Source: Forficula auricularia (Eukaryota; Arthropoda; Insecta; Dermaptera; Forficulidae). From it: DNA of 64,000 nucleotides. Both the position numbers and the translations under genes were made by a program. Positions 44,974 to 55,570 of the stretch are shown in pieces. The notes under the pieces were generated by a model, which was not told where the DNA came from, did no database searches, and saw nothing but the letters and a program-made list of their open reading frames with translations. Location of the stretch: assembly GCA_024734495.1 (NCBI GenBank), contig JALMQS010000099.1, forward strand, positions 65,074,291-65,138,290. Reading direction: 5' to 3'. Each line of letters begins with the position of its first letter. Positions within the stretch are counted from its first letter, which is position 1.

Positions 44974-45420
44974 GGTCAAATCGAGGCCGTATAGCGGCGG
45001 CAGATGATGGTGATGGGGGTGGAACGGCGACGGGCTCGCGTAGCCGCCGCGGGTCTGCGAAGCCGCCAGCGTGATGACGGGCGGAATCTCAAGTTCAGCA
45101 AAGGGACAGGCACATGACGAGGGTGGGACTGGACTAGTGCACTTGACCACGCTGACACGGAGACTGGAACAGGAGCCCGGCAATCTGCGCCGCCGCCGCC
45201 ACCGCCGCCACGGCCGCCATTATAGACGATCACTCTTGATTAGTAGCGAGATTGTGTCACGTGAGGGTGGAAAAGCGCTTGCGCGATGGGGGTGGCGCCC
45301 CCGACGCCATCTTGCCATCCGCCCCCACAACACACACAGTCTTAGCCCGGCCACTCAACAGAATAGCCACCCGCACCCAAGCACAAACCACCAACCAACC
45401 ACTCACTTGTTCTCATCTAT
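44974..45420 (-). promoter_or_regulatory. CpG-island promoter and 5' leader
   Basis: It reads leftward into the coding exon. Sites: YY1-like CAAGATGGC (45306-45314 on the - strand), NRF1-like palindrome GCGCTTGCGC (45275-45284) and E-box GTCACGTGAG (45256-45265). Two upstream ATGs (45311 and 45221, - strand) open short frames of 17 and about 28 codons that stop before the main ATG. This combination is typical of broadly expressed animal genes. The transcription start is not defined. Confidence 0.5.
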
Positions 45421-45607
45421 GCAGGCCGATATTTTGTATTCGCTAGCTGGCCAAACCTGCCTGCCGGCCGTAGGAATCAATTCACGCCAATTTTTTTTTC
45501 TATCACAAGGCAGGATTTTAAGTCACTTGCGGATTTTGAGTGTGGATATGATATGATTATTTGTAAGCCAGTGTGTAAAATATATTTGTTCAAGTTTTGG
45601 TATAGAG

Positions 45608-46826
45608 CAGGGCTGTCCAACCCGCGGCACTGTATGCAGCCTGACATAAAATTATAAACTTCCTAAAAGAATTGATATTTTAATGTACTCAGTGGAAAAC
45701 ATATCGGATACAATTGGACTTGATAATTTTTTTTTTTTTCTAAAGTAAGAAGAAATTGGAAAATCTCCTCAAAAAGTTTTCTTAGAATAAAAGGGCATAT
45801 TTTTAAATTTTGAATGTGAAAAAATATATCAAGATTTCCGAAAAAAATAATCACAATTTTGGCATATTTTCACTTCATTTTAATTAGATATAAATATTAT
45901 AGCATGTTTGTTCTCAGGATCGACACCTGGGGGGATGAATCCCCTCTGATTTCGCAATTAAAGAATATTTCTACTAAAATCCGAGAATTTGTCCTAAAAA
46001 TTTAAATTTTTTCTATTTTAAATATCATTGGTTTTTTAACCAGAGCTGATTTTGTGAAAAGCATTCCAACTATTTTCGAAAAAAAGATGTTCAAATCTTT
46101 TGATTTATGTTTTAAAAAAAGGTCGTTTATGAATTTTTTTTTTCATTTTAAGCTGAATTTTTTAATTTCCGTTATTGAAGGATGGAGTGAACAATTTGCA
46201 TGTTATAGCATGTTAGTTCTCAGGTTCGACTCCTGGGGGGATGAATCCCCTCTAATTTCGCAATTAAAGAATATTTCTACAAAAATAAGAGAATTTGTCC
46301 TAAAAAATTAAATTCTTTCTATTATAAATATTTAATCTTTAATGTCCCTCTATACGAAATTTATAAAAATTATCTACCCAGAAAAGAAATATTCCTGGCT
46401 TTACATTATGTAGATATTCATTTTTTGAAAATATGAATTTACGTATAGGTACGTGAAGCTATTTTCAAAAATAAAATTCAATAAAATTAAAATCATCTAT
46501 AATCAATAATGAAGTTTCGAATATTTAAAAATTATTCTTCATCTCATATTTCTATTTTTTTTTTTTTTTTTAATATTTATTATTCCAGTAATTAAAACTT
46601 TTTGAAATACTAAATGATTTAAAATGAATATTCTGAAAGGTAAAAACTCAAAGATTATTATTCTGTTACATTTTTCCTCCTTGTCATAGTGAATTTCATT
46701 ATTCTACATTATTTACTATATTTTTTGATTAAGAAATATCAATAAAATTAGTATATTTTATGTGGCCCGTGGCATTTTTTTTTCTTCAAATGCGCCCCTT
46801 GTAAGCAAAAAGATTGGACTACCCTG
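45608..46826. mobile_element. hAT element without transposase, 1219 bp
   Basis: Flanked by a perfect 8-bp duplication GTATAGAG (45600-45607 and 46827-46834). Ends are CAGGGCTGTCCAACCCGCGG and ATTGGACTACCCTG. A ~110-bp module (AGGTTCGACTCCTGGGGGGA, CCCCTCTAATTTCGCAATTA) is present twice, about 305 bp apart, and has a B-box-like GGTTCGACTCC. The sequence at 60874-61130 is a partial relative. Confidence 0.8.
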
Positions 46827-47026
46827 GTATAGAGTATAATTAGATATTGTTTCTTGTATTGTTCAATAATGCAGAGCGTGAGAAAAATTGAATCGTTTTT
46901 ATATATAGTTTTACAGTTCGTACCATATCTTTTATTTTCGAAATATAATTTGCACAATTTTAATGTTTCACCAAATAAGGGAGAAACATCTCTTATAAAT
47001 TTTGTATTTTTTTACTCTATAGAACA

Positions 47027-48473
47027 GCGCTTCTTAAACTTTTTTCATTCATGACCCCTTTTTTAAAATCTAGATTTTTTCGCGATCCTAGATTGTAAAT
47101 ATAAAATAAAGGTATACAAATAAATATTTTCCCATAGTTAATTTTTTTTTTTTTTGTAATATGCTTATGAGAAAAGTAGATTTAGGATTTGTTACATCAA
47201 GTATACAAAAATTATTGAAATAAAATCATATTTTAATGAGACGGGTGTGGTTGTTTTTTTGTTGCAAAACAAATTAAATTTTCGTGCAATATTTGACACT
47301 GCTGGACCTAAAGCATCTTGAACGTTTTTCTGCGTTAAACGATATTTGGAATTAAGCGTTAAAGCTGAAACAGCTGTTTCATATAAGTATGTGTTATGTG
47401 GTGTTGAAATTGCAGAAGAATATTTAATGCCATTTCATAAATTTTGGGGAATTCAATTCTAGCTCCAACAGAGAATTCAGTCAAGTATTTTTGTAGAAGC
47501 TCAATTTTCTGTCTGTCTCTCTTTTTGTCGGTGTTTACATAAATCCTCGATAATTCAAGAAATGGCAAGTTAAAGAAATTCGTTCTGGTGTCAAAATGTT
47601 TATATTTCCAATGCAGAGAATTGATTAAACTAAATTTTACAAAAAATGTGGCGACAAATTTTACTCACCTCTGTTGCAATCGACGATGAGAGAAGATCGA
47701 TTGAACAATACAGAACAAAAAATTTCAATTATGATCTGAGACTTGTCTTTGAATCGCTGATTGCAAAAATTGCAGCCAATCTTTTCTATCACGTCTCAGG
47801 TTTTTAAATTAATAAAGACCAAAATAATGAAAATGTTGATTTTGGGATGTATTTGAGACTTTATAATATTAAAGAGACTAAGATTTTTTTTTAACCTATT
47901 GAATATTTATGTAAGTCTCACATTTTTCTATTGCTCACAATTTTTTAGAATCATTCTAGGACTTCTAGAACTTGAGTTGTTTAAAAAAATATATAATTTC
48001 AATTTTTTTCAAACTAGATGGTACTTTAAAATTGTATTTAACAAAAAATAATAATTCGAACCAACTAAGACCATTCGAAAAATTGTGAGTGATAAAAAAA
48101 AATGTTTGATTTACATGAGCCCCTCTAACCAAAAAGCTGAGTACGTTCTTAGATATACCTATACTATTCTAAAGATTCTCAAAACTCAAAAATTTAATTC
48201 ATTTGCTTCTTTCTTATTAAATAAAGAATCAAACAAGAGTTCATCATCTTCAACATTTTTCAAATTTAATCTATATTTTGATTTTCGAATCGCCAATGCC
48301 GAGAACGTCGCTTCACATAATTGCATATATCTAATATGACAATTTCATAAATTCTCTGACTGATATACCTTGAATTGACTAAATATTAATTTTTGGCCGC
48401 TGCTCTTTATAATTTTTTCAGTGATTATTTTTTCATTGTTATATGTTTTGCAACCCATAGTTTAAGAAGCACT
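47027..48473 (-). mobile_element. hAT transposon remnant with transposase pseudogene
   Basis: The left end CAGCGCTTCTTAAACTTTTT and right end AGTTTAAGAAGCACTG are inverted repeats typical of hAT elements. The inside near the left end encodes the C-terminal part of a hAT transposase on the - strand. No clean 8-bp duplication is seen. Confidence 0.7.
47228..47568 (-). pseudogene. hAT transposase C-terminal fragment, frameshifted
   Basis: The first frame reads FPKIYEMALNILLQF. It then shifts near 47400 into TYLYETAVSALTLNSKYR and LGPAVSNIARKFNLFC. This matches the hAT dimerisation region layout (a leucine-rich segment, then an S/T-YL-E-FS-LT-KYR motif). The DDE catalytic part and the zinc finger were not found. 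It is inactive because of the frameshift and truncation. Confidence 0.65.
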
Positions 48474-49134
48474 GTCCTATAATAATAATTCATTTAAATC
48501 TCTAAAACTTAGGGCACAGGGTGTAGGTTTTTGTGAAATATTTTTTTAAATTTTAATAGGTTGGAGTTCATTGTGAAACATCCCCAACTCCAATCTATTA
48601 AAATTTATTTAAATCTCTGTTAATTTTTACTCAATAGCTTATATATTATTAGTGTAATCTAATTCTAATTTAGTGCAATAATAATTCACTGTTTCCAAGC
48701 CATATCTGGAATATTTTCGAAAAGCGTACCGAGTTTCGAGATAGTTTTCACTTATTCTTCTAATTACAGTCGACTCTCGATAATTCGAAATTCAAGGGAC
48801 TACAAGAAAAATTCAAATCGAGTTTGTATTATCAAGACGAATGAAAAAATTCGAATTATTAAGAGTTTTTATTATATTTTGAAAATTTGTATGATCTTAC
48901 ATAAATTTTATATATAGTCTCAAATAAAAAAATAAAAATAATGAAAACGACAAAAAAGAACAAAAAATTACATCATATGTATTAACATATCAATAGATAA
49001 TAATAATAGTTTACCTAATTTTGGTGTGGGTTCTTGGTGAAACATTTTAAATAAAGTACCTAAAGAAAATTTTGAAAAATTTTAGAAACTTTTTAAAATT
49101 TTCTTTACTTTACATAACTAATTATGAGGGGTGA

Positions 49135-49290
49135 ACCGCGATTGGAATTAGGTCTACACCGTCTTTGGAATTATTTGAAATTACTTTGGAATTCATTAGA
49201 TAATCTATTGTCATCTATTGTGTTCCACTTGGAAATGAAAGCGGAAGTGGAAGTAGATGTACACGATTTTAGGTCGCGGTTCACCCCTCG
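49135..49290. mobile_element. family M element, copy 3 (short, empty-site form)
   Basis: TGAGGGGTGAACCGCG and CGCGGTTCACCCCTCG termini. Flanks ACTAATTA and GATAATTA match at six of eight bases. Read in reverse, its interior (AATCGTGTACATCTACTTCC, TTTCATTTCCAAGTGG) matches copy 2 without the retrotransposon. Confidence 0.75.
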
Positions 49291-49436
49291 GATAATTATA
49301 AAAATGAAGAGTAACCATTTCTAGGAAAAATTTGAATTCTAAAGAGGGAAAGTAGCCTAGTTCGAATTATAGAACGTTCTCTCCCCCTCTTTTTACGAAA
49401 AGGATTTCGAGTTACCGAGTGTATCAAAATACACTA

Positions 49437-49661
49437 CACAGTATTTTTTCGATTTATAGAAGTTAACAGCTGAAGAGTTCGAATTATCGAGAATCGACTA
49501 TACTTAAATAAAACACAGCATTTTTTCGATTTATAGAAGTTAACAGCTGAAGAGTTCGAATTATCGAGAATCGACTATACTTAAATAAAACACAGCATTT
49601 TTCGATTTATAGAAGTTAACAGCTGAAGAGTTCGAATTATCGAGAATCGACTATACTTAAA
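49437..49661. repeat. 77-bp tandem repeat, three units
   Basis: The unit starts CACAGCATTTTTTCGATTTA and includes AGTTAACAGCTGAAGAGTTC plus the pogo-like end GAATTATCGAGAATCGACTA. The copies are nearly identical, so the amplification is recent. The right terminal repeat of the transposon is thus present three times. Confidence 0.9.
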
Positions 49662-49929
49662 TGTATCTACTTAAGAAAAAATTAAATTAAAGGGTAGTAT
49701 CAAAGATGTTATAGACATGTTAAATTTGAATGTCAGTTTAAGTATATTAATAAATAAATATAGATATATTTCTATAAGGGATGAACTTAGTTGAAAAGAG
49801 CATTAAATCGTCAACCACTATTAGAACCTCAACATAAATATCCTATTATATTTTTAATATATAAGCTAGATAAATGGTATAGTTGGCCTTAAACTTTATG
49901 AGAGTTCCATTTCTCAATTTTTAATTTTC

Positions 49930-50290
49930 GTCTAACCGAATAAGTGTAGCGAAAGAGCGAATAATAACAATAAAAACGGGAATCCTTTGATGGCGTCTAC
50001 AGATAAAAAAACATAAAAATCTATCTGTGTGTCTGTCTGTTTATGAATGTGTGCGGTTTTATGGGTTGAATATACGGCCCTCGTTTCTGACCAGCCCGTG
50101 CAAAGATAAAACTTTTTACGAGGGCAACCCTCGTTTGCGCTTTGCCCTCCTCTTTCTTCCGTTTCGCCGGCGCTGATTCCTCGATTTCTGGACACGAGCC
50201 CACAAAATTCGGTTCATGTTTTGCTCCAGATAATAATACACGAGAGGAGAAGGTTATAATAGCCAAAAGGGGATGAGGGGTGAGCCATAT
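49930..50290. promoter_or_regulatory. GC-balanced unique block, possible regulatory element
   Basis: Includes AATCCTTTGATGGCG (TCF/LEF-like), TGCAAAGATAAAAC (GATA core), GCGGTTTTATGGG (Hox-like) and an inverted repeat with ACGAGGGCAACCCTCGT near 50118. Short - strand frames overlap it without a domain. Confidence 0.35.
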
Positions 50291-50684
50291 AGACTACAAT
50301 ATAAGCCAGCCAACTAGCGACAACAAAATAGATCTACATAAAAAAGAATTATTTGCATATTGAAAAACACAACTGGAATATAAATTTCCAGCTGCTAAAA
50401 TCTAGACTCGGTGGCTGAGTGGGTGGAAATATCCCCCCTGAGGATTGGGGGGGGGGGCTGAGGGTGTAAACTTTATTTGTTTGTTGTTTCTCATGATGGA
50501 TTTTTTTCTTATTTTTTTTTTCATACAGCGGATAAGCTTACATTTAATAAAAGAAAAAATAAATGTAATAAAACATGCATTATAATATTAAATGAAAAAT
50601 GAATAAAAAGAAACTAACATAAAATATCAAACAATGGACATATATGGTATATTTTAAAACAAATTTTTAGTTGCTTTATCATTC

Positions 50685-50907
50685 TTTTTTTTTTTTTATT
50701 TATTTATTGTCACCGGGAACAAAGCCCATTTAGACAGCACATAAGTAAAGTGTTAGTAGGGTTAGTGAGGGAGCCGAGTTTTTAGCCGGTAGAAATTTTG
50801 ATTTGCCAGCCAGGATCGAACCCCGGCCTTCCGCTCCAACATCGTCATAATCGATCGATGCCGAAGCGGGGCCAGCGCGTTAGCCGGCTCGGCTAACCCG
50901 AATCCCC
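50685..50907 (-). mobile_element. tRNA-derived SINE (type 1)
   Basis: On the - strand the 5' end has an A-box-like TTAGCCGAGCCGGCTAACGC and a B-box GGGGTTCGATCCTGG (GGTTCGATCC at 50813-50822). It ends in poly(A), seen as a T run from 50685. The target duplication ATCATTC is at 50678-50684 and 50908-50914. The paralogous sequence near 18145 (TTATCATTCCTTTTTAAAGC) shows the empty site. Confidence 0.75.
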
Positions 50908-51065
50908 ATCATTCCTTTTTAAAGCAACTATATTTTCAAAAAAAATTCAAATTCTATTTATAAAGGGAGAATTTCTTCTGAAACGTTTTTAGGTTGTTCT
51001 ATAAATGATTTATATTCAGGAATCTACCAAAATATGATCAGGGCCAGCTGACCCCCCCCCCCCCG

Positions 51066-51165
51066 NNNNNNNNNNNNNNNNNNNNNNNNNNNNNNNNNNN
51101 NNNNNNNNNNNNNNNNNNNNNNNNNNNNNNNNNNNNNNNNNNNNNNNNNNNNNNNNNNNNNNNNN
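51066..51165. other. assembly gap, 100 N, within poly-C
   Basis: C runs abut the gap on both sides. A round length of 100 usually marks a gap of unknown size. Confidence 0.99.
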
Positions 51166-51799
51166 CCCCCCCCCCCCCTCTAGAAACAAAATATTTCTTA
51201 AAAACTTTAATTCAAATAAAAAAATCTAAGTACTTACTGAAAATTAAATCTCAACAAATACACTTGTGTAAAAAAAAGGTCAAGTTCGATTAATAAAAAC
51301 CGTTTGCCAAAAAAAGTAGTGAGATCTAATGTGCTGCCAAGTTCAACATCATCAATTTATTAAATGAGCCGAGAATATATTAGTAACTTCAATTAATACG
51401 CATGTTTTTTATTTCGCATGTCCCTCTATATTTTTTATTGATTTCACATTTTTAGTTGAAATTATTTTTCTAAAACTTGGGTTTTACGCATTAAATTATA
51501 ATTATTATTATTATTATTGTTTGATAGGGCCTCCACCTCTCCCTTTTTAGTACTTCCATCCTCTCTTATTAAGATCACATGATATGGTAAATAGTAATTC
51601 GTGACATATATAATGAAATTATTAATTTTCTTTCTAAGGGTTGATTTAGTTTTTTAAATTTCTTATAAGTTAATTTATTTGTAATCTACAGTTCCCTATT
51701 GTTCCTAGCCCCCTAACCAAAAACCCCTTGTTTGTATTTATTTATAGACATTATGTATCTATTTATAGACATATATAAATGGAAAGTTTCTTTTTCCCG

Positions 51800-52020
51800 A
51801 GAGTAGCAGGATTTTTTCAATTAAATGAGACAATATAAAAGTGTGTCTTCTGCTGGAAAAATAAATTTTTTAATTTAAAAACTATAGTTTCGAGGGCTTT
51901 ATACTCTTCATCAGTCTATTAGAATTGATTCACAGGAATTGAAGTGAATTCCTGTTAATCAATGTTAATAAAGCATTGATGAAAGTCCTCGGAGCTATAT
52001 TCTCGTTATAAATAAATTAA
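51800..52020 (-). mobile_element. Penelope-like remnant with hammerhead motif 7
   Basis: TTTCCCGAGAGTAGCAGGAT, GTGTCTTCTGCTGGAAAAAT and CTATAGTTTCGAGGG occur here. A second, diverged core in the opposite orientation (TTGATGAAAGTCCTCGGAGC) sits at 51968. Confidence 0.55.
51876..51918 (-). ncRNA. hammerhead ribozyme motif 7 (UAUA stem III loop)
   Basis: - strand: UAGA, CUGAUGA, extra A, GAG-loop-CUC, GAAAC-UAUA-GUU, UUUA. Stem I is UAGA/UUUA (four pairs with one wobble), stem II three pairs, and stem III two pairs with a UAUA loop. The cleavage base is U. The core is fully canonical apart from the extra A. Confidence 0.6.
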
Positions 52021-52176
52021 AAATACATATATAAATTTAATTTAAAATTTTATTGATTGTTTTATATTATAAATAAATACAAATCTTTTAAAAAAGTATC
52101 TTCAAAAGTTTATTAAAAGACATGAAAATTAGGTATATTCATTAGAAAAATATACATTTTTTTCACAATTCTTTAT

Positions 52177-52207
52177 TTGATAAAGAGAGAAATTTTCTCG
52201 AAACGTT
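52177..52207 (+). ncRNA. hammerhead-like motif with U3/A8 core
   Basis: UUGAUAA, extra A, GAGAGA-loop-UUUCUC (six pairs), GAAACGUU. Differences from the usual core are only at positions 3 and 8, where C-G becomes U-A. Stem I is poorly supported. Similar but more decayed motifs occur at 18185 and 50957. Confidence 0.4.
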
Positions 52208-52209
52208 TG

Positions 52210-53190
52210 TGTTTTAAAAGATTTATGTAACATACATATTTAGTCAATCAAAATTAGGTGGACAATAAATGATAACATTTATTTTGAGATTACATATAGG
52301 GTACACTTATATTTACTAGTAAAATTAAATTTTGATAAACAATCATTACATTTTCAATTAAATGTTTTGTATACAATAATACTATACAAAACCACTGAAA
52401 ATTTATCTGCTAACTAATATATAATAAAAGTTTGTCAGCCTAAAAACGAAAATGGCTAAAAACAAATTCTTATGAAACGTTTCATCAATTTAAATGTTTA
52501 CCATACATTACACGAAATTCTCTGTATAGCGAGTCTATCCGATATAGCCGGCTTATTTCTTCTTTCTTGTTATTTTTTTTCTACTTAAAATATACGTATT
52601 TAATTTTTGAGTAAAGATTAAAAAAAAATGAATTTTTTGCGACCTCTTTTAAATTGACTTTGTCCTCCCATTTGGACACCTTAGTACTTTTGAGATTGAA
52701 AATGATGTTAACCTAGTTAATTATTTTGATTTAAATAAATAAATTATCTTTCTTATTCAATATTTTTTTATTAGATTAAAATAATAAATAAATATTAAAG
52801 TCCTATTTATTTAATGTGAGAATTTGTGATTATTCCATAGTCTACCCGTAATATCAACATTTTTCCCCTTTTCAAATATTTATATCTAATTATTTTTCTT
52901 ATCCTTAATCAGAGATGATATCAAATAATTGTGTTTTAATAGATATTATAAAGGGATATAGGAATAGGAATACAGATTGAAATAATTTGAAAAATAAACA
53001 TTAAACAGGCTCGTTTTTTAATCAGAACACATTAAATAATGTAATTGAATAATAAATAAGTCGTCTAGAATGTTGAAAATTCCGAAAAATAGTATCAAAT
53101 AATTAAAGGGACATTGTTCAGTACACAAAATCTAATTCTACTATCGTCAAAATATATCTTTATCTAGACGTATGACAGTACACCAAGCCA
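52210..53190. other. AT-rich stretch, no gene recognised
   Basis: No clear element termini and no long frame. No RNA gene is seen. Confidence 0.45.
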
Positions 53191-53198
53191 AGTTCTTA

Positions 53199-53398
53199 GG
53201 CCCGGTTGTATGTCGCAAAGTAAATGCTTTTACCACTAACCAAGGTAGATGGTAAATGGAGCCACTGGGATGGCCAATCAGATGACAGCCACTGAATGTG
53301 CGCTGTCATACTGGTTGGCCATCCTAGTGGCTCCATTTACCATACTCCTTGGTTAGTGGTAAATCAGCTTTATTTATTTTGCGACATACAGCCGGGCC
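53199..53398. mobile_element. 200-bp Harbinger-like MITE
   Basis: Near-perfect fold-back: GGCCCGGTTGTATGTCGCAA and its mirror TTGCGACATACAGCCGGGCC at the ends, and GGTAAATGGAGCCACT and its mirror inside. A TTA is duplicated at 53196-53198 and 53399-53401. Three-base TWA duplications and GGCC-type ends fit PIF/Harbinger elements. No transposase is present. Confidence 0.75.
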
Positions 53399-53848
53399 TT
53401 AGTCAGCTGCCTGCCAGGAGCATAACGCCAATTTAAGTCATTTTGCTACTTTCATACTCTGAAAATGTCAAACTTTCATCTAGACCAGGCCTGAACTAAA
53501 TCGCACCACGGTCCGCATTGACGACCTAAAAAATTTTCCAAGGACCGCTCACAAATATGAATAATTTAAATTTGTATAAATATTTTTTTCGAGAGATTTG
53601 GATTTACAACGGATTTCGTATTTAGTTATTTTTATTGCAAGTGAATGCAAATGTGCACTGAAAGTATTCTAACAGTGTAAATGTGAAAAAAATAATACTA
53701 AGCAACCAGATACCTAAAGAAAACATGCATTGAATGACCCAGCAGCAAAATATACATACTATTTATTTGTATGGTAATAATCATAATTAATAATAGTTTT
53801 AACTATCAAAATTATTAGTGTTTTATCATTCGTATCCATTGTAAATCT

Positions 53849-54562
53849 GTAACAGAAATAGTAGGGAATTGGATACAATTGAAAACACATTGTTTTTTAT
53901 TAAATGGGCCAGACGTTTCGTCAATTGATAGCGTTTTTCTTTAGGAGACGGACTGGTATAAATATGCAATTGGATGTTGATGAAGGCAGTCCACTGTGGT
54001 TGTAAAAATTAAGACTATAATGGTTTTATTATTATTTTACATTTCTTCGTTAAACGGGCGTTTAGGAGATTTATTCTCTCCTTCTTCAGGGTAACGAAAA
54101 GTCAATGAAAGTAGTTCAAATCATAATTTCGTCAATTTATTTTGACTTCCTCAGTGTTGCTCATGTTATCATCTTTGTCAAAAACGATTTCACTATAAGA
54201 CAAAACATCATTAAACTTTTCGGCTTATACTTGGCTCACATCAATCATCTTGAAGCGACTTTTTTTAACAATTAAAATTCTTTTGTTATAACATGTTATC
54301 TCTGTATAAAAACGACGACCAAAAGTTTTTAATTCTCTGTCTGTTAAAGAAAAGTCGCTTCCAATATTGTTGATTAATTTAAGCCAAGAATATGTTAACG
54401 AAAGATTAATGATGTTTTGTCTTATAGTGAAATCGTTTTTGATAAAGCGTGATAAAATTAGCCATTGAGGAAGTCAAAATAAATTGACGAAACGTCTCGG
54501 CCAATTTAATAAAAAAAACTATGTGTTTTTAATTTTATCCAATTCCCTGCTATTTCTGTTAC
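53849..54562. mobile_element. fold-back Penelope-like remnant with hammerhead pieces
   Basis: GTAACAGAAATAGTAGGGAA at the left is mirrored at the right end. Inner arms at about 54182-54260 and 54350-54450 pair well (AAGACAAAACATCATTAA and its mirror). It carries a half hammerhead at about 53910 (-), a degenerate one at 54048-54097 (-; GAAACGU changed to UAAACGC) and one at 54456-54512 (+). Confidence 0.6.
54456..54512 (+). ncRNA. hammerhead-like motif with U at position 3
   Basis: UUGAGGA, extra A, GUCAA-loop-UUGAC (five pairs), GAAACGUC. AAATT-A-GCC before and GGC-C-AATTT after it can pair as an interrupted stem I. C3 has become U, which would weaken the C3-G8 pair. Confidence 0.5.
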
Positions 54563-55209
54563 AAAATTATAGGTATTTTATTTTTTTATTTTGGTTATAT
54601 TCAAAAACATGTTTTAATATTTAACGCCTAATGATGCAACCAGCAATTCAGAGCGCTCAATTTGAATGCATAACCTAGAATACACAGGCGAGGCTCTATC
54701 TTTCTAATCCCTCCCCTTCCCCTTTTTGGTCACTATCAATTTCACATACTGAGTCATTTTCATAAGGTAAATAGTTTGAACTATCAAAATTATTAGTCAA
54801 GTCACATACACCGGACAATATTTCAAGTCTTATTTTAAAATAAATATCAATGGCTATTTCTTTCAGTGTGATTTTTGCATTTCTTTTCGCCTATTTTTAA
54901 ATCAATTTCTCTTGTTGAAGTTTATTATTATTCTGATGTGATCTATCTTGATCAGGGCTGGCCAACCCGCGGCGCGCGGTCATATATGACGTACGAATTG
55001 AGTTTTTTTTAAATCGTGTATTTCAGAATGTATTTTAAATCATATTAAATTAATTAAAAGAAATAGCGTTCCCTATAATTGCACAAAGAATAACATAAAA
55101 AATAATAATAATAAATTGGTGCTGTTATCAATGTTGAAATTTTTTGAATTATTTTAGTTAATGAAATAAATTGCAAGTTAAATTTATTGCAAGTTAAATT
55201 TTTAAAATG

Positions 55210-55250
55210 TTGCTACGTTTCGCAGTATATTTTATTGTTTCTTTAGGCAA
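55210..55250 (-). ncRNA. degenerate hammerhead motif
   Basis: - strand: UUGC, CUAAAGA, disrupted stem II, GAAACGUA, GCAA. Stem I UUGC/GCAA is perfect, but G5 is A and stem II is lost. It is the inactive partner of motif 8. Confidence 0.5.
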
Positions 55251-55529
55251 TGTTTAAGATTAACCTCCTCGTAATAATTAATATATAGTTTATTAGACCA
55301 TATGTCGATCACAATTAAAACAATTAACAGAGCAGTACAATGATATCTTTTTTTAAATGACAAGATCATTTATATTATTATTCATTAATATTGAAACTTA
55401 ACAAGCCTTGTAGAGAATTGTGTGTTTTTTTAAATGTCATTGTTCTGCTGTGATAATTGTTTTAATTGTGATCGACATATGATCTAATGAATTATATATT
55501 ACTTATTACGAGAAGGTTAAGCTTAAAAA

Positions 55530-55570
55530 TTGCCTGAGGAAGCAGAAAAATATACTGCGAAACGTAGTAA
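55530..55570 (+). ncRNA. hammerhead ribozyme motif 8
   Basis: UUGC, CUGAGGA, extra A, GCAG-loop-CUGC, GAAACGUA, GUAA. Stem I has four pairs (one wobble), extendable by AAAA/UUUU past a small bulge. Stem II has four pairs. The cleavage base is A. The core is intact. Confidence 0.65.

Larger units (their letters stand above)
48768..49661. mobile_element. pogo/Tigger-like element, non-autonomous, nested and end-amplified
   Basis: The left end CAGTCGACTCTCGATAATTC and the right end GAATTATCGAGAATCGACTA are inverted repeats of the kind seen in pogo/Tigger elements. It holds a family M copy (49135-49290), a fragment of another repeat (49024-49112), and a threefold tandem repeat at its right end. 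No transposase was found. Confidence 0.65.

Noticed and set aside
44751..45556. Arginine- and glycine-rich + strand frames across the CpG island
   Set aside because: GC-rich sequence lowers stop frequency on every frame. The - strand frame has a good start context and a donor site, while these do not.
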